64,000 bases of DNA from an uncultured Lachnospiraceae bacterium (lineage in GTDB: Bacteria > Bacillota > Clostridia > Lachnospirales > Lachnospiraceae): positions 1 to 64,000 of the forward strand of contig CANQAP010000003.1 of NCBI GenBank assembly GCA_947589305.1, given 5' to 3'. The notes under the pieces were generated by a model that saw only the letters and a list, made by a program, of their open reading frames with translations, was not told the origin of the DNA and made no database searches. Below are positions 7,018 through 15,805 of the stretch, in pieces. Position 1 is the stretch's first letter. Every line of letters starts with the position of its first letter. Position numbers and translations under genes: made by a program.

Positions 7018-10000
7018 CTACTGTTGTTCAGAATACAGTTCGTCCAGCACTTCTCCCAGTGTTCCATCCTTTGCATACGGCAAAGCATCCAGCTGTTTGA
7101 AATTATGTTTTATATCCTTCGTATCCTCATCAAACCCTAAGATGTAGCTTGTTGCAATTTTATATATGATTTCCGTCGGTGCCAGTCCGTATACCTGCTT
7201 TTCAAAAATGTGCTTTAAGCGTTCCTTGTTATCTGGGAACTGTTTCTTCATTTCCTCACTCTGATATAACCGTTTTACGATTTCTGCAATATATAAGCCT
7301 GATTTCATATACAGATCAATAAATGTTTTATCCGGCATATCAAAGCATCCCGGATTCTCCTGTTCCAACATATCAACCATCTTTTTCACCATGATTTTGG
7401 GTGTAAAAATCTGATTGGTTTTCTGCGGTGGGATATAGTCAAATATGTCCTCAACGCTTTTCTCATCAAAATAATCTGCCAGCTTCTTTTTCAGTGCCAA
7501 GAACTCTTTAACCGAATCATCAAATACAATCGGGTCAAATAACTGCCCATCAAAATGCTTTTTCTGACCAGTTTCTTCTTCGATATAGTCTCCACCGTCG
7601 CGCAGGAATTTAAACTGATCAAGCGTAATACTTGTAACCTCTAAAAACACCTTATCAGGAACAATTGTGTCGAACGTTGCAAGTGTAACCGAATTATCTC
7701 CATAAGCCATTAAAAATGACGGAATAGTTCTGGAAAAACCTCGCAGATGATCTCTCACGCCATCCTCGATGGTTTCTTTTTCCCTCTCCTTTTTCTTGGT
7801 TTCTACGGTCTTGACTGTCTCTTTCGTTGACTCCTTTGCAAAATCCTGAATGGCAGTGATAAGTTCTTCATTGAACTTTTCCATAACTTCCTTCTGTTTC
7901 TGTTCAAATTCCTTGTCAATTTCCTCAGATGATTTTCCGCTCTCGAATCGATTCTGCTGTTCTGCAACACGATGTTGCTCTAGGATGTTACGCTCAATCT
8001 CATAATTCGTGTGTAGCCTATCTATCAATCTGTCTGCTTCATGGTTCAGCTTTGACTCAATCTGCCTTTTGTCTGTTGCCTTCATGTCGGAACCATAGGT
8101 GGACTGAGCTGTTTCCACAACCGCTTTAACTGCACCCTGCTTCACAGCTTCTTTCAGTTTGTCGATTGCTTTCTGTGAACTATCTAGTGTCCTTTCAATC
8201 TGAAGCATGGTATCCTGCACCTGCACAGTTAGATCATAGATTTTATCGCCGAATACATCCTGCGTTCTGCCGATGACATATTCATCCGTGAGTGTCACTT
8301 CTCCATTTTCGTCAAGCGACAAATCCTTCTGCACCTCATCTGTAAGGTTGACCTTGCTCTTTGGCTCATCTACTGGTTCAAAACTAGTAATGATGTCGAT
8401 AACCTCTTTCGGTGCTCCAAAAATGTTGCTAATATTCTGAAAAAGAAAATTGCTCATGAATCCACGCTTTACAACCTCTACAGACCTAATTTTTCTTGGG
8501 ATAGTAAGCACCTTTTCGGCATCCAGTTCCATCAATTCACCTTGCTCATCCTCTCCAATAACAGGAAAAAAATTTAACAGTTCACGAACATTCTCTTTGC
8601 GTTCCTCTGCCGTACCATCGCCCTTTGCCGTTTTCGGATTAAGATTATTGGCAAACTGCTCAAAGATAGTAAGTGTTCTCGCCGGATCAAAATCAAACAC
8701 ATAAGCATTTTCTTTTCTCTTAAAAGAGGTCCCCAATTTGAACAGACATGGATTCTGCGCTCTGAATGCTGACTGCATATAAAGAGCCGGGGAGCGCATA
8801 TTACTGAGCATTAACACTGCCGTCCACTCCGGGATGGTAATTCCGGTTGTAAGCTGCCCTACCGATAATGTAATAGTCTTATCATTGGATGCAATTGCAG
8901 CTACCACCTTATCGTAAGACTTCATAGTTTCTTCATTATCGTCAAGTTTTCCGTCTCCTGCTGCAAGAACAATCTCATATTCCTTGAATACCGGATGCTC
9001 CCTTAATTTCTTTGCAAGCGCTTTTGCGCTGTCTACTCTGTTGAGAAGCCAGAATGTATGCCTGAGTTCCTCTCGCAATTCATCTGTAGAAAACGGATAT
9101 TTTGTCTGCCTTGTCAAGGCATCCAGAAACTTATCAACAGATGACTCATGAATGAATTTTCCATTGACAACAGCAAAAAATTCGTTCAAATCAAAGGCAT
9201 ATTCCTCTGTCTCGCCTTCTATTTCAATTCCCTGCTGTAATTCGTCTTTGATAATCTCTGACATCTGATAGGTATACAGATTAAGCCTAGGTAATGTAGC
9301 ATACGGATTTTCTTCTTCCGGCGAACTATCCCAATCACGCTTTTTCTTCTGCTCATCTGCATAAGTCCAATTATAGATTGCATCATCAGCAAATTTATTA
9401 TTTGCAAGAGCCTTAAATGGTGTCCCAGACAAATGAAGTGTAAACTTACGCTTGATTCGGTCAAATGCCACATCTGTCTTGTAGGTATCCACTCCCTCAT
9501 GCGCTTCATCAATGACAAGAATATCCCATTCCATATTAGCAACTTCGCCCAATTTATTATACTGACCACCAAAGTGAATAGAGCCTTTCATATCCTGCAA
9601 AGAAACAAATTCAATACACTTATGTTCTTCTTGGACAAGGCTTTTCGTGTATTCCTCTCTTGTAAAAACGCCACGCCTATCCTTCAATGCGTCCACTTCA
9701 CTTACAAAGAGATATCCTGACTCACTTCCTAAAAATCTTTCATAATCAGAAAACCATGAGTTAGCAATAGCCGGTCTGTTCGTTACAATCAAAACCTTTT
9801 CTGCTCCAGATTGCTTCACAAAATCATAAACCGACAATGTTTTTCCAAACCGTGGCTTAGCATTCCAAAGAAATTCTCCATTATGATGCAAAGCTTGATA
9901 ATTAATTGTCATAGCCACTGCACGCTGTTGTTCTTCCCTAAGCACATATGGGATTACAGTATTCGTGGTCTTTAATATTCCATGGTCTTCCCTAAAGTCG

Positions 10001-10329
10001 TGAAACATCTGCTTTGAATCTGGTCCGGAAATATGAAACCACTCATTATTCTTTCCCGTTTCCTGCTCCACGCCAGATTTACGCAGATAAGCATGAAAAT
10101 CCTTATCCGTAAATATCTCTCCGGATCCATCATCAAATGTGGCATTTCCTTTCCATTCCAGGTTCCATTTAACATCAGCCGTATGAGTCTGCTGTTTAAT
10201 GCGTGTCTCAACTTCCTGCTCCGTATATCCGATCTTGGTCCATCCATTATGACGCATTACTTCAGGAGTGGAATAACCGTAGATCATTGGAACAACTTGT
10301 TTTGTTGTTTGAATACTGGGTTTTACCAT
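7018..10329 (-). CDS. Restriction helicase: GIY-YIG-like nuclease, DEAH helicase, methyltransferase-like C-terminus
   Basis: 1103 aa. Residues 15-100 look like a T5orf172/GIY-YIG-type nuclease domain: YGYST at 17-21, WTKIGYT at 30-36 and a late Glu in NEWFHIS near 97. An SF2 helicase follows: P-loop KPRFGKT 158-164, VIDEAH near 274, LSGTPF, and a second RecA domain with TTGITIPEW. Residues about 700-870 are a long charged coiled coil. The C-terminal 130 residues resemble the start of an N6-adenine methyltransferase: QIFTP (motif X-like) and FIDLYMKSGLY in the position of motif I, where DPacGSG would be usual. The protein ends before any NPPY box; that box begins the upstream gene. I read it as the cutting and translocating subunit of a type I/III/IIG-like system. 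Confidence 0.8.
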   Translation of the reverse strand: MVKPSIQTTKQVVPMIYGYSTPEVMRHNGWTKIGYTEQEVETRIKQQTHTADVKWNLEWKGNATFDDGSGEIFTDKDFHAYLRKSGVEQETGKNNEWFHISGPDSKQMFHDFREDHGILKTTNTVIPYVLREEQQRAVAMTINYQALHHNGEFLWNAKPRFGKTLSVYDFVKQSGAEKVLIVTNRPAIANSWFSDYERFLGSESGYLFVSEVDALKDRRGVFTREEYTKSLVQEEHKCIEFVSLQDMKGSIHFGGQYNKLGEVANMEWDILVIDEAHEGVDTYKTDVAFDRIKRKFTLHLSGTPFKALANNKFADDAIYNWTYADEQKKKRDWDSSPEEENPYATLPRLNLYTYQMSEIIKDELQQGIEIEGETEEYAFDLNEFFAVVNGKFIHESSVDKFLDALTRQTKYPFSTDELREELRHTFWLLNRVDSAKALAKKLREHPVFKEYEIVLAAGDGKLDDNEETMKSYDKVVAAIASNDKTITLSVGQLTTGITIPEWTAVLMLSNMRSPALYMQSAFRAQNPCLFKLGTSFKRKENAYVFDFDPARTLTIFEQFANNLNPKTAKGDGTAEERKENVRELLNFFPVIGEDEQGELMELDAEKVLTIPRKIRSVEVVKRGFMSNFLFQNISNIFGAPKEVIDIITSFEPVDEPKSKVNLTDEVQKDLSLDENGEVTLTDEYVIGRTQDVFGDKIYDLTVQVQDTMLQIERTLDSSQKAIDKLKEAVKQGAVKAVVETAQSTYGSDMKATDKRQIESKLNHEADRLIDRLHTNYEIERNILEQHRVAEQQNRFESGKSSEEIDKEFEQKQKEVMEKFNEELITAIQDFAKESTKETVKTVETKKKEREKETIEDGVRDHLRGFSRTIPSFLMAYGDNSVTLATFDTIVPDKVFLEVTSITLDQFKFLRDGGDYIEEETGQKKHFDGQLFDPIVFDDSVKEFLALKKKLADYFDEKSVEDIFDYIPPQKTNQIFTPKIMVKKMVDMLEQENPGCFDMPDKTFIDLYMKSGLYIAEIVKRLYQSEEMKKQFPDNKERLKHIFEKQVYGLAPTEIIYKIATSYILGFDEDTKDIKHNFKQLDALPYAKDGTLGEVLDELYSEQQ

Positions 10330-10331
10330 AA

Positions 10332-11357
10332 TTATTCCATCTCCTTTACATGTGTCTCGATAAAGTTGATTTCTTCATCGGAAAGTCCATATTTTTTGTA
10401 GAGCTGCTTGTCTATATTAGCTATAGAAGTCTGCCAGTTAATGTCTGATTTATCCGTAAAATTTTGTATCGGCACTTTAGCCCAAGTATCTTTTTCGTTA
10501 TGCTGGTCTACTTTCAGTATGCTTAACATTGTTCTCAAGAATTTTGTCTTGATATATTTTAGTAAATGATTTGCCTCTCGCTCATCTTCAAAAGCGCCAA
10601 TACCAATGAAAGTTTGTGTATATCCTTGATTTGGAGCAAGCACTACAGGCGTACTAAACACCTCTCCTAAAATACCACGTCCATTTGCTCTTGGAACAAT
10701 AACTTTCCATTTATCCAGATTCTCATGCTCAAAATCAACAAATGCAACATTTATGTATCTCCAACATCGTTTATTTTTTATAACACCAATTACCGCAACA
10801 TCTTCTCGACTCGACGGTTGTTCTGTAAAAGAATCAATCTTTTCAAAAATATTATTTCTGAATCTTTTATCTTTTCCATCGCTTCCAATTATTTGCTTAT
10901 ATTCAGGATGTACTTCATACAATTGTTCCAAATTAAATCTATTCTGTGTATAAATAATCTCCTTTATACTTACAGGCTTTGTTGATGAAACCTTTAAGTT
11001 TATGTTCCTCAATTCATCATATGGTGAAAACACCTCTATTGCACCAAATTTCCTGTTTTTATCTCTAAAAGTAATGGAGATACCACCTTTAATATCTGTA
11101 TTTCTAAAAACTTTACTACTATCCGGCTCGTAATAAAGAACCTTAAAATGTTCATCATCTAACATTTTTCTATTCCACCCCTTAGGCGTAGAACCTGCAT
11201 TACTCAAAAATCGTGCTGGATGTATCAATTCTACTTTATCTGCTATTTCATAAGCAGAATCCATAAATTTATCGTATACAGGAGGTGCAAAAGTTTCATT
11301 TTCTCCTGATGTATTATCCTGATATGGTGGGTTTCCTATACAAAAATCAAACTTCAT
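10332..11357 (-). CDS. Eco57I-type methyltransferase catalytic and recognition subunit
   Basis: 341 aa. It starts MKFDFCIGNPPYQD, so the catalytic motif IV (NPPY, residues 9-12) is at the very N-terminus and the SAM-binding part that normally precedes it is absent. The following 150 residues keep the methyltransferase C-terminal motifs (LIHPARFLSNAG), and the rest resembles a target-recognition domain. It should provide base flipping, catalysis and sequence recognition for adenine-N6 methylation, with SAM-binding parts supplied by the two flanking gene products. Two bases separate it from the helicase gene and two from the upstream gene; its start has GGAAGG as ribosome binding site inside the previous gene's last codons. 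Confidence 0.8.
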   Translation of the reverse strand: MKFDFCIGNPPYQDNTSGENETFAPPVYDKFMDSAYEIADKVELIHPARFLSNAGSTPKGWNRKMLDDEHFKVLYYEPDSSKVFRNTDIKGGISITFRDKNRKFGAIEVFSPYDELRNINLKVSSTKPVSIKEIIYTQNRFNLEQLYEVHPEYKQIIGSDGKDKRFRNNIFEKIDSFTEQPSSREDVAVIGVIKNKRCWRYINVAFVDFEHENLDKWKVIVPRANGRGILGEVFSTPVVLAPNQGYTQTFIGIGAFEDEREANHLLKYIKTKFLRTMLSILKVDQHNEKDTWAKVPIQNFTDKSDINWQTSIANIDKQLYKKYGLSDEEINFIETHVKEME

Positions 11358-11359
11358 TC

Positions 11360-12298
11360 TTATGTACCTTCCTTTATGCTCCTATATGTCAGCGACCTAT
11401 CGCTTCTCCAGTCATAGATACGGCACTCCTTGTCAGGTTGCTTTTCCTCATCATATGCTTCATCTGACACAACAAAATCAAATAAACTATACTGATGATA
11501 TTGTTCTTTGGGTTTTCCAAAGGGGACTGTTCCTGTCATGCCATCCATTTGCCACAAATTCCAGACGATAACATTCGCAATTTTTCTCAATTCAGTGTCT
11601 GTGGGCACTCTGTCCCATCTGTCCTGCATATAATCAACAAATGTAACGAGCAAATTGATTCTCGCAATCAAAAGGTTGTCTCCTTGAAATTCATATCCAT
11701 AAACACTCTGATATGCCCGAAGTACCCATTTGAACCAGTCTGCTTCATTATCCGTATTTTCGTTTACTACTCGAAGTTTTCTATCCAATATTCCGATTCT
11801 TTTTCCAATTTCAATCAATTCTCCAGTTGCAGCATCGTATCTTGATACAATATAAGGAGCCTCTCCACAGGTAATCTCTAAGCGCTTAGAATCTATGTAT
11901 TTCATCCAGTCCCCTTCACGTTCGAAAGGGACCGGACTGTTCGTGACCTTCCATCCATTTTCCAATTCAATATTAAAAATACCAGTTCTGCCAAACCACT
12001 CCTCATCACAGTGGTTATTCATTTTGTTACAAATCCAAGATGGGGTAAACACCTCAGCTTTTGCCTTAGTCCTCTCCTGCTGTTGTTCCTGGCTTTTCAA
12101 CACTCTTGGCTGTATTTCACACGAATTGAAACCCCTGAGAATTGTTTCCGTCATTTGATCGGTCTCTTTAATTGGATTTTCATCCGTACTGTATACAGAT
12201 GTTGCAAAAATAATATTTTGCTTAGTCGTTTTATCTTTTAGTAACAGTTTCAGAAGATTGCTGACCGGATAAGCATTCAAGTCAATGATCTTGTCCAA
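11360..12298 (-). CDS. Restriction system subunit M-like protein
   Basis: 312 aa, TTG start at 12298 preceded by AGGTGAG. Residues 83-90 read VFTPSWIC, a motif X-like FTP box, followed by a conserved block with LEITCGEAPYIVSRYD, LDRKLRVVNEN and AYQSVYGYEFQGDNLL. This pattern is what is annotated in Clostridia as restriction endonuclease subunit M. No (N/D/S)PP(Y/F) catalytic box is present; the next gene supplies it. It is the first gene of the operon and all three genes are separated by two bases. Whether it binds SAM is uncertain because the glycine-rich motif I is not obvious. Confidence 0.7.
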   Translation of the reverse strand: MDKIIDLNAYPVSNLLKLLLKDKTTKQNIIFATSVYSTDENPIKETDQMTETILRGFNSCEIQPRVLKSQEQQQERTKAKAEVFTPSWICNKMNNHCDEEWFGRTGIFNIELENGWKVTNSPVPFEREGDWMKYIDSKRLEITCGEAPYIVSRYDAATGELIEIGKRIGILDRKLRVVNENTDNEADWFKWVLRAYQSVYGYEFQGDNLLIARINLLVTFVDYMQDRWDRVPTDTELRKIANVIVWNLWQMDGMTGTVPFGKPKEQYHQYSLFDFVVSDEAYDEEKQPDKECRIYDWRSDRSLTYRSIKEGT

Positions 12299-12510
12299 TT
12301 TCTCACCTACTTATTCTTTACAATTGGCATGTGTGCCAGCTCGGAATAAATGTATACATTAATATCCAAACTATTTTGATGTGAGAGGCTGTCAAATTTC
12401 GACAGAAAAATGCTGTGTTTCTACGTTTTTTGTGGTATAATGCAATTGTTCGATTTATGTATATAGGAAACTGGAAATGTATACCATTTCAGTTTGATTG
12501 CATGAACTAT
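12299..12510. promoter_or_regulatory. Intergenic region between recombinase and RM operon
   Basis: About 210 bp. It must hold the RM operon promoter on the minus strand, but I find only a TTGACA-like box without a good -10 at proper spacing. On the plus strand an extended -10, TGGTATAAT, sits at about 12433-12441 and points into the 3' end of the recombinase gene; 25-55 bp further lies an imperfect hairpin (12468-12495, AAACTGGAAATG against CATTTCAGTTT). A small inverted repeat CTGTC/GACAG near 12390 could be part of a recombinase site. None of these is certain. Confidence 0.3.
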
Positions 12511-13119
12511 TTAATTGTTGTTTTCATATTTTACAGCTTTACTGTAAAAGGTTTTCGCACACATCCCACAAGCTTTTGATGCTTCTTCAATGGTGATTTT
12601 TCCTGCCCTCCATTCTTTATGCATTTGATAAAAATTATCTGGTATCGGCAATGGCGGTCTTCCAAATTTTACTCCCCTTGCCTTTGCAGCTGCGATTCCC
12701 TCTGCCTGTCTTTGTTTAATATTGATTCGCTCATTTTCTGCCACATAACTTAACAGTGCCAACACAATATCACTGATAAAAGTTCCAAGTAGATTCTTTT
12801 CCCTTCTCGTATCCAAAATTGGCATATCAATTACAACGATATCCGCTTTCTTTTCTTTCGTGATAATTCGCCATTGTTCATTAAGATCACTATAATTTCT
12901 TCCAAGCCGGTCGATTGACTTGATAAACAGGACAGAATTTTCATCTAACTTTCGCAATAATTTTTTATACTGCTTTCTTTCAAAATCCTTTCCTGACTGT
13001 TTATCCATATAAATGTTTTTTTCTGGGACTCCCATCTCTATCAAGGCAATCCGCTGCCTGTCCTCATTCTGTTCTTTTGATGAAACACGCATATACCCAT
13101 ATATCTTCATATCTGCCAT
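12511..13119 (-). CDS. Serine recombinase (resolvase/invertase type)
   Basis: About 202 aa from the ATG at 13119, chosen because GGAGGT lies six bases before it; an upstream in-frame ATG lacks a binding site. The resolvase catalytic domain is complete: YMRVSS with the nucleophile Ser at about 13, then FIKSIDRLGRN with the active-site Arg, the long E helix, and a C-terminal helix-turn-helix after GVKFGRPPLP. Size and layout match small resolvases/invertases that resolve dimers or invert segments, not large transposon integrases. It lies between the plasmid-like backbone and the cargo, so it may resolve multimers of the circular form or mark a past insertion. Confidence 0.9.
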   Translation of the reverse strand: MADMKIYGYMRVSSKEQNEDRQRIALIEMGVPEKNIYMDKQSGKDFERKQYKKLLRKLDENSVLFIKSIDRLGRNYSDLNEQWRIITKEKKADIVVIDMPILDTRREKNLLGTFISDIVLALLSYVAENERINIKQRQAEGIAAAKARGVKFGRPPLPIPDNFYQMHKEWRAGKITIEEASKACGMCAKTFYSKAVKYENNN

Positions 13120-13195
13120 GTATCTACCTCCATAAGCTTCCACTGTCGTTTAACTCTGATTAGTATTTACGTTCAAATTAATATATATGACCAAC

Positions 13196-13224
13196 AGAAG
13201 GCTGATCATCTAGACCAGCCTTCT
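13196..13224 (-). terminator. Terminator-like hairpin after TnpV
   Basis: AGAAGGCTG (13196-13204) and CAGCCTTCT (13216-13224) form a perfect 9-bp stem 18 bases downstream of the TnpV stop. The following T-run is weak, so termination may be partial and the recombinase may be read through from the mobilization genes. Confidence 0.5.
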
Positions 13225-13241
13225 GATATGTCAAGTAACAA

Positions 13242-13589
13242 TCACCGTAGCATCTCTTCTCTTACAATTTCCTCTGCCCTCGCCCTGATATTATTCATCC
13301 GCTGTACCCAAAGTAACTGATTTTCTTCTTTCAACTTCTCTGTCACTCCCTCACGTTCTGCCATCTGCTCCACCAGCGCATCAAACTGTGATTCTGCCTG
13401 TTCCTGCACCATGAGCAGATGTTCCTTTAGCTTTCCACTTAGAACCATCCCCTGATAAATGCCACTCTTATATTCTTTCAGATAATGTTTCCGCATTAAT
13501 CCGAACTTTCTCAATTCTCCTTCCGGCTCCGGATTAGGAATTATGTTTGGTATCAAATAATCTCCACATTTTTCATAAGTCAAATTCAT
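13242..13589 (-). CDS. TnpV-family transposon-encoded protein
   Basis: 115 aa from the ATG at 13589, where MNLTYEKCGDYLIPN begins; longer in-frame upstream sequence belongs to the 3' end of the relaxase gene in another frame. The pattern RKHYLKEYKSGIYQGMVLSG, then a coiled coil ending in a Trp-containing WVQRMNNIRARAEEI block, is diagnostic for the TnpV family found in clostridial transposons. Its function is not known; no nuclease motif is visible and it is predicted cytoplasmic and helical. It follows the MobV relaxase gene and precedes the resolvase, an order often seen in mobilizable clostridial elements. Confidence 0.85.
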   Translation of the reverse strand: MNLTYEKCGDYLIPNIIPNPEPEGELRKFGLMRKHYLKEYKSGIYQGMVLSGKLKEHLLMVQEQAESQFDALVEQMAEREGVTEKLKEENQLLWVQRMNNIRARAEEIVREEMLR

Positions 13590-13614
13590 TGTACGTTCCT
13601 CGCTTTCTTCAAAT

Positions 13615-14895
13615 TTACATTTCCTGCTGCAATTTTTTCTTCTTATCCGGCATTTCCTGTTGTGTTGTCTTTCTCTGTCGATTCTGCTCCGCTGCATCCG
13701 CTTTCTTCTCTTCCAGTTTTTGCTTGAAGGATTTTGGTGCCAGCGATTTTACAAACTCTACAAACGCCTCTCCAAGTCCCCTTGATGCCACAAACTGTTT
13801 TAGCTTCTCAATCTGGTCAGTAAGGGTTGCTATTTTCCTCTCCAAAGCAAATATTTTCTTTTCATATTTTTCCAACAAATGATTCCTTGATACTGCCCGG
13901 CTGAAAACATCCATAATCTTATTCCAATCACTTTTCTTTACCTTGACATATTCCTCACCGCCAAACAGATTATTAACCGGAATTGCTGCACTTTTTATCT
14001 TCTTGGTTTCTGCATCTACTTCTTTTGAAATGGTCTTTAGGGTAGTTGCTCTCAGATCATGCTTCTCAAGTAATTCCTGATTGCTTTTATCCCTTGCCTC
14101 CAGCTCATCAATCTGTCTCACCAGCTCCCCGGCTTGTGCAGCAAGTTCCCTGTTATGTATCTCCATTGCCTCTGCCTGTTGTTCCAGTGCCTCCACCTCA
14201 CGCATTGCAGCTTTATACTCTGGCAGAGTAAGGCTATCTCTCTGTATTCCCAGCACCTCTATGTCAATGCCTTTCTCCCGGCAAAGATCCGTCAAATAGG
14301 CTCGCTCTCTTTGTTGCCACGCAACTGTTTCATTTTCCTTTTTACTGACTGCCTTTGCAAAACCCATCTGTTGTAATGCCTTTGTAAGACTATTGCGTGT
14401 TTCCATGCCTGTTTTATATCCATGCGCCACTGGAATATAATCAATATGTAAATGCGGTGTTGCTTCATCCAGGTGCATGACACAATTGAACAGATACAAA
14501 TTCGGATTACGTTCTTGAAAGGTTTTTGCATACTGCTCCAATATTTCAATGGCTGACTTTGCTTCCTCTGTAAGATTACCGTTTTCATCCACCACAGGAG
14601 TATCTTCTTTTTTCCCTATCTGAACGATATTTTCATAGAATGTCTTTTCCTTATTGCCGGAATTTTCTATCTCTTTCAGATAATTTTCTTTTCTCCTGTC
14701 CTTACGCTTTTGCGCTGCATTATAATCCATAAGCGCCTGCCCAAAGCATTTCTCATACGCTTGTTCCAAAGATTCCTGCATATAATTTCGGTTCCAAGAT
14801 GTCCTTTCGGGTACCACATTTTTGCTGATAAAATCTCGGTTGTTATGTGTCAGATGCCCTTTCCCTTTGGGGAAAGAAATCGTTTTTGCTGCCAA
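13615..14895 (-). CDS. MobV/Pre-family relaxase
   Basis: 426 aa, TTG start at 14895 preceded by GGTGAG. The N-terminal Mob_Pre domain carries the relaxase metal-binding motif HLDEATPHLH at 141-150 and a conserved N-terminal segment HLTHNNRDF. The second half (about 230-426) is a coiled coil ending in Lys/Gln-rich sequence, typical for this family. It should nick one strand at oriT and pilot it to the recipient using another element's secretion system. The densely folded sequence directly upstream (14962-15272) is the natural oriT candidate, because MobV oriTs lie in front of the mob gene. Confidence 0.9.
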   Translation of the reverse strand: MAAKTISFPKGKGHLTHNNRDFISKNVVPERTSWNRNYMQESLEQAYEKCFGQALMDYNAAQKRKDRRKENYLKEIENSGNKEKTFYENIVQIGKKEDTPVVDENGNLTEEAKSAIEILEQYAKTFQERNPNLYLFNCVMHLDEATPHLHIDYIPVAHGYKTGMETRNSLTKALQQMGFAKAVSKKENETVAWQQRERAYLTDLCREKGIDIEVLGIQRDSLTLPEYKAAMREVEALEQQAEAMEIHNRELAAQAGELVRQIDELEARDKSNQELLEKHDLRATTLKTISKEVDAETKKIKSAAIPVNNLFGGEEYVKVKKSDWNKIMDVFSRAVSRNHLLEKYEKKIFALERKIATLTDQIEKLKQFVASRGLGEAFVEFVKSLAPKSFKQKLEEKKADAAEQNRQRKTTQQEMPDKKKKLQQEM

Positions 14896-14961
14896 TTATC
14901 TCACCTTCTTTCTTCTGTTCGTGCTCTAAATGCTTCGTATTTATCGCTGCTGTGTAGGAAC

Positions 14962-15272
14962 CTTCTCAAACATTAGCAGTTCGAGAAGTATCGCCAGCTC
15001 TGCTGGCTCTTTTGTTACTTTTGACAAAAGTAACGCCTTATTACCTTTGACACTGCGTATCAAAGGTAGGCGCTCTGCGAGGCTGATGACACTCTGCGAG
15101 TGTCATAGTCTGCCATTGCAAAATCCCCATGGCAGACTGCTCATTCCGGCAAAACGCACCGTCATTCGCCATGGGTGACGGTACCGAATAAAATACTTTC
15201 GGTACCGTATCATAGGCTTCCACTTTGAAAGTGGATACCAAGCACCAAAATGGGTTCCCATTTTCGGTACCG
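14962..15272. other. Array of about ten hairpins upstream of the relaxase, candidate oriT
   Basis: The 378-bp gap between relaxase and ParR holds no gene but consecutive inverted repeats: 14962-14988 (CTTCTC/GAGAAG), 14993-15007 (GCCAGC/GCTGGC), 15014-15034 (GTTACTTTT), 15042-15068 (TACCTTTGA), 15086-15106 (ATGACACTC), 15108-15137 (GTCTGCCAT), 15158-15182 (ACCGTCA), 15178-15208 (ACGGTACCGAA, 11 bp), 15219-15235 (TCCACTTT) and 15247-15264 (AAAATGGG). Stems are perfect, 6-11 bp. The palindrome CGGTACCG occurs three times (15179, 15200 and 15265). This is far beyond chance and suits oriT, a single-strand origin, or a regulatory leader for the mob gene. Confidence 0.6.
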
Positions 15273-15273
15273 C

Positions 15274-15780
15274 CTATTCACCCATTGCAAGTGCCATTGA
15301 CATCATGGCATCCGACATATCCGTCTCCGGCACTTGCTCCGTTTCTTCCTCGCACTGCTCTCTGTGAAGCGTATCCTCGCCCGAAACGGTTCTTAGGGCA
15401 TGTTTCTCAAGTTCCTTCGTCAACTGCCTTAAAAGTGCTTCCTGCATCTTTGAAATTCGATCTGCAACGCTTTCCTCAATATGTTCCGCTGTCACTTTCA
15501 ACCCGGCATAAAAAGCCTCCTCCGAAAGCATCTTTCCGATTGGAATATTTTCTTCGCTCAAAGCTTTCTTGGCTTTCAATAGGGAGAAGCAAGGCTCCTC
15601 TGCTTCTTCAGCATCCCCCTTAGGTACCTTGCCATCCAAAACCAATACAAAGGCATCCGAAAGTGCCTTTCCATAGGAGCTGTTCTTTCGGGTCAAACTC
15701 TGTAGGTACTCCCATGTCCGGCGCTGGTTCTCATCCTCCATACAGAAGCGAACGTTGCTTGATTTGTATGTTTTTCTCAT
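15274..15780 (-). CDS. ParR-like partner of the actin-type ATPase
   Basis: 168 aa. The N-terminal 50 residues (VRFCMEDENQRRTWEYLQSL) look like a small helical DNA-binding domain; the C-terminal half is acidic and ends in a Met-rich stretch. It is encoded 25 bases after the ParM/StbA gene in the same direction. By position and size it should be the centromere-binding adaptor of a type II partition system, but sequence similarity among ParR proteins is low, so this is mainly contextual. It probably binds the GTTTAC repeats upstream of parM. Confidence 0.6.
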   Translation of the reverse strand: MRKTYKSSNVRFCMEDENQRRTWEYLQSLTRKNSSYGKALSDAFVLVLDGKVPKGDAEEAEEPCFSLLKAKKALSEENIPIGKMLSEEAFYAGLKVTAEHIEESVADRISKMQEALLRQLTKELEKHALRTVSGEDTLHREQCEEETEQVPETDMSDAMMSMALAMGE

Positions 15781-15805
15781 GCAGTTTTTCCTCTCATCCG
15801 CTGCT

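Noticed and set aside
12511..13119. Large serine integrase responsible for the element
   Set aside because: Only about 200 residues, resolvase type; the tyrosine integrase next to guaA explains the insertion.
13619..13697. N-terminal extension of TnpV into the relaxase gene
   Set aside because: The extension is very Arg/Lys-rich and is an out-of-frame reading of the relaxase 3' end; the ATG at 13589 matches the family start.
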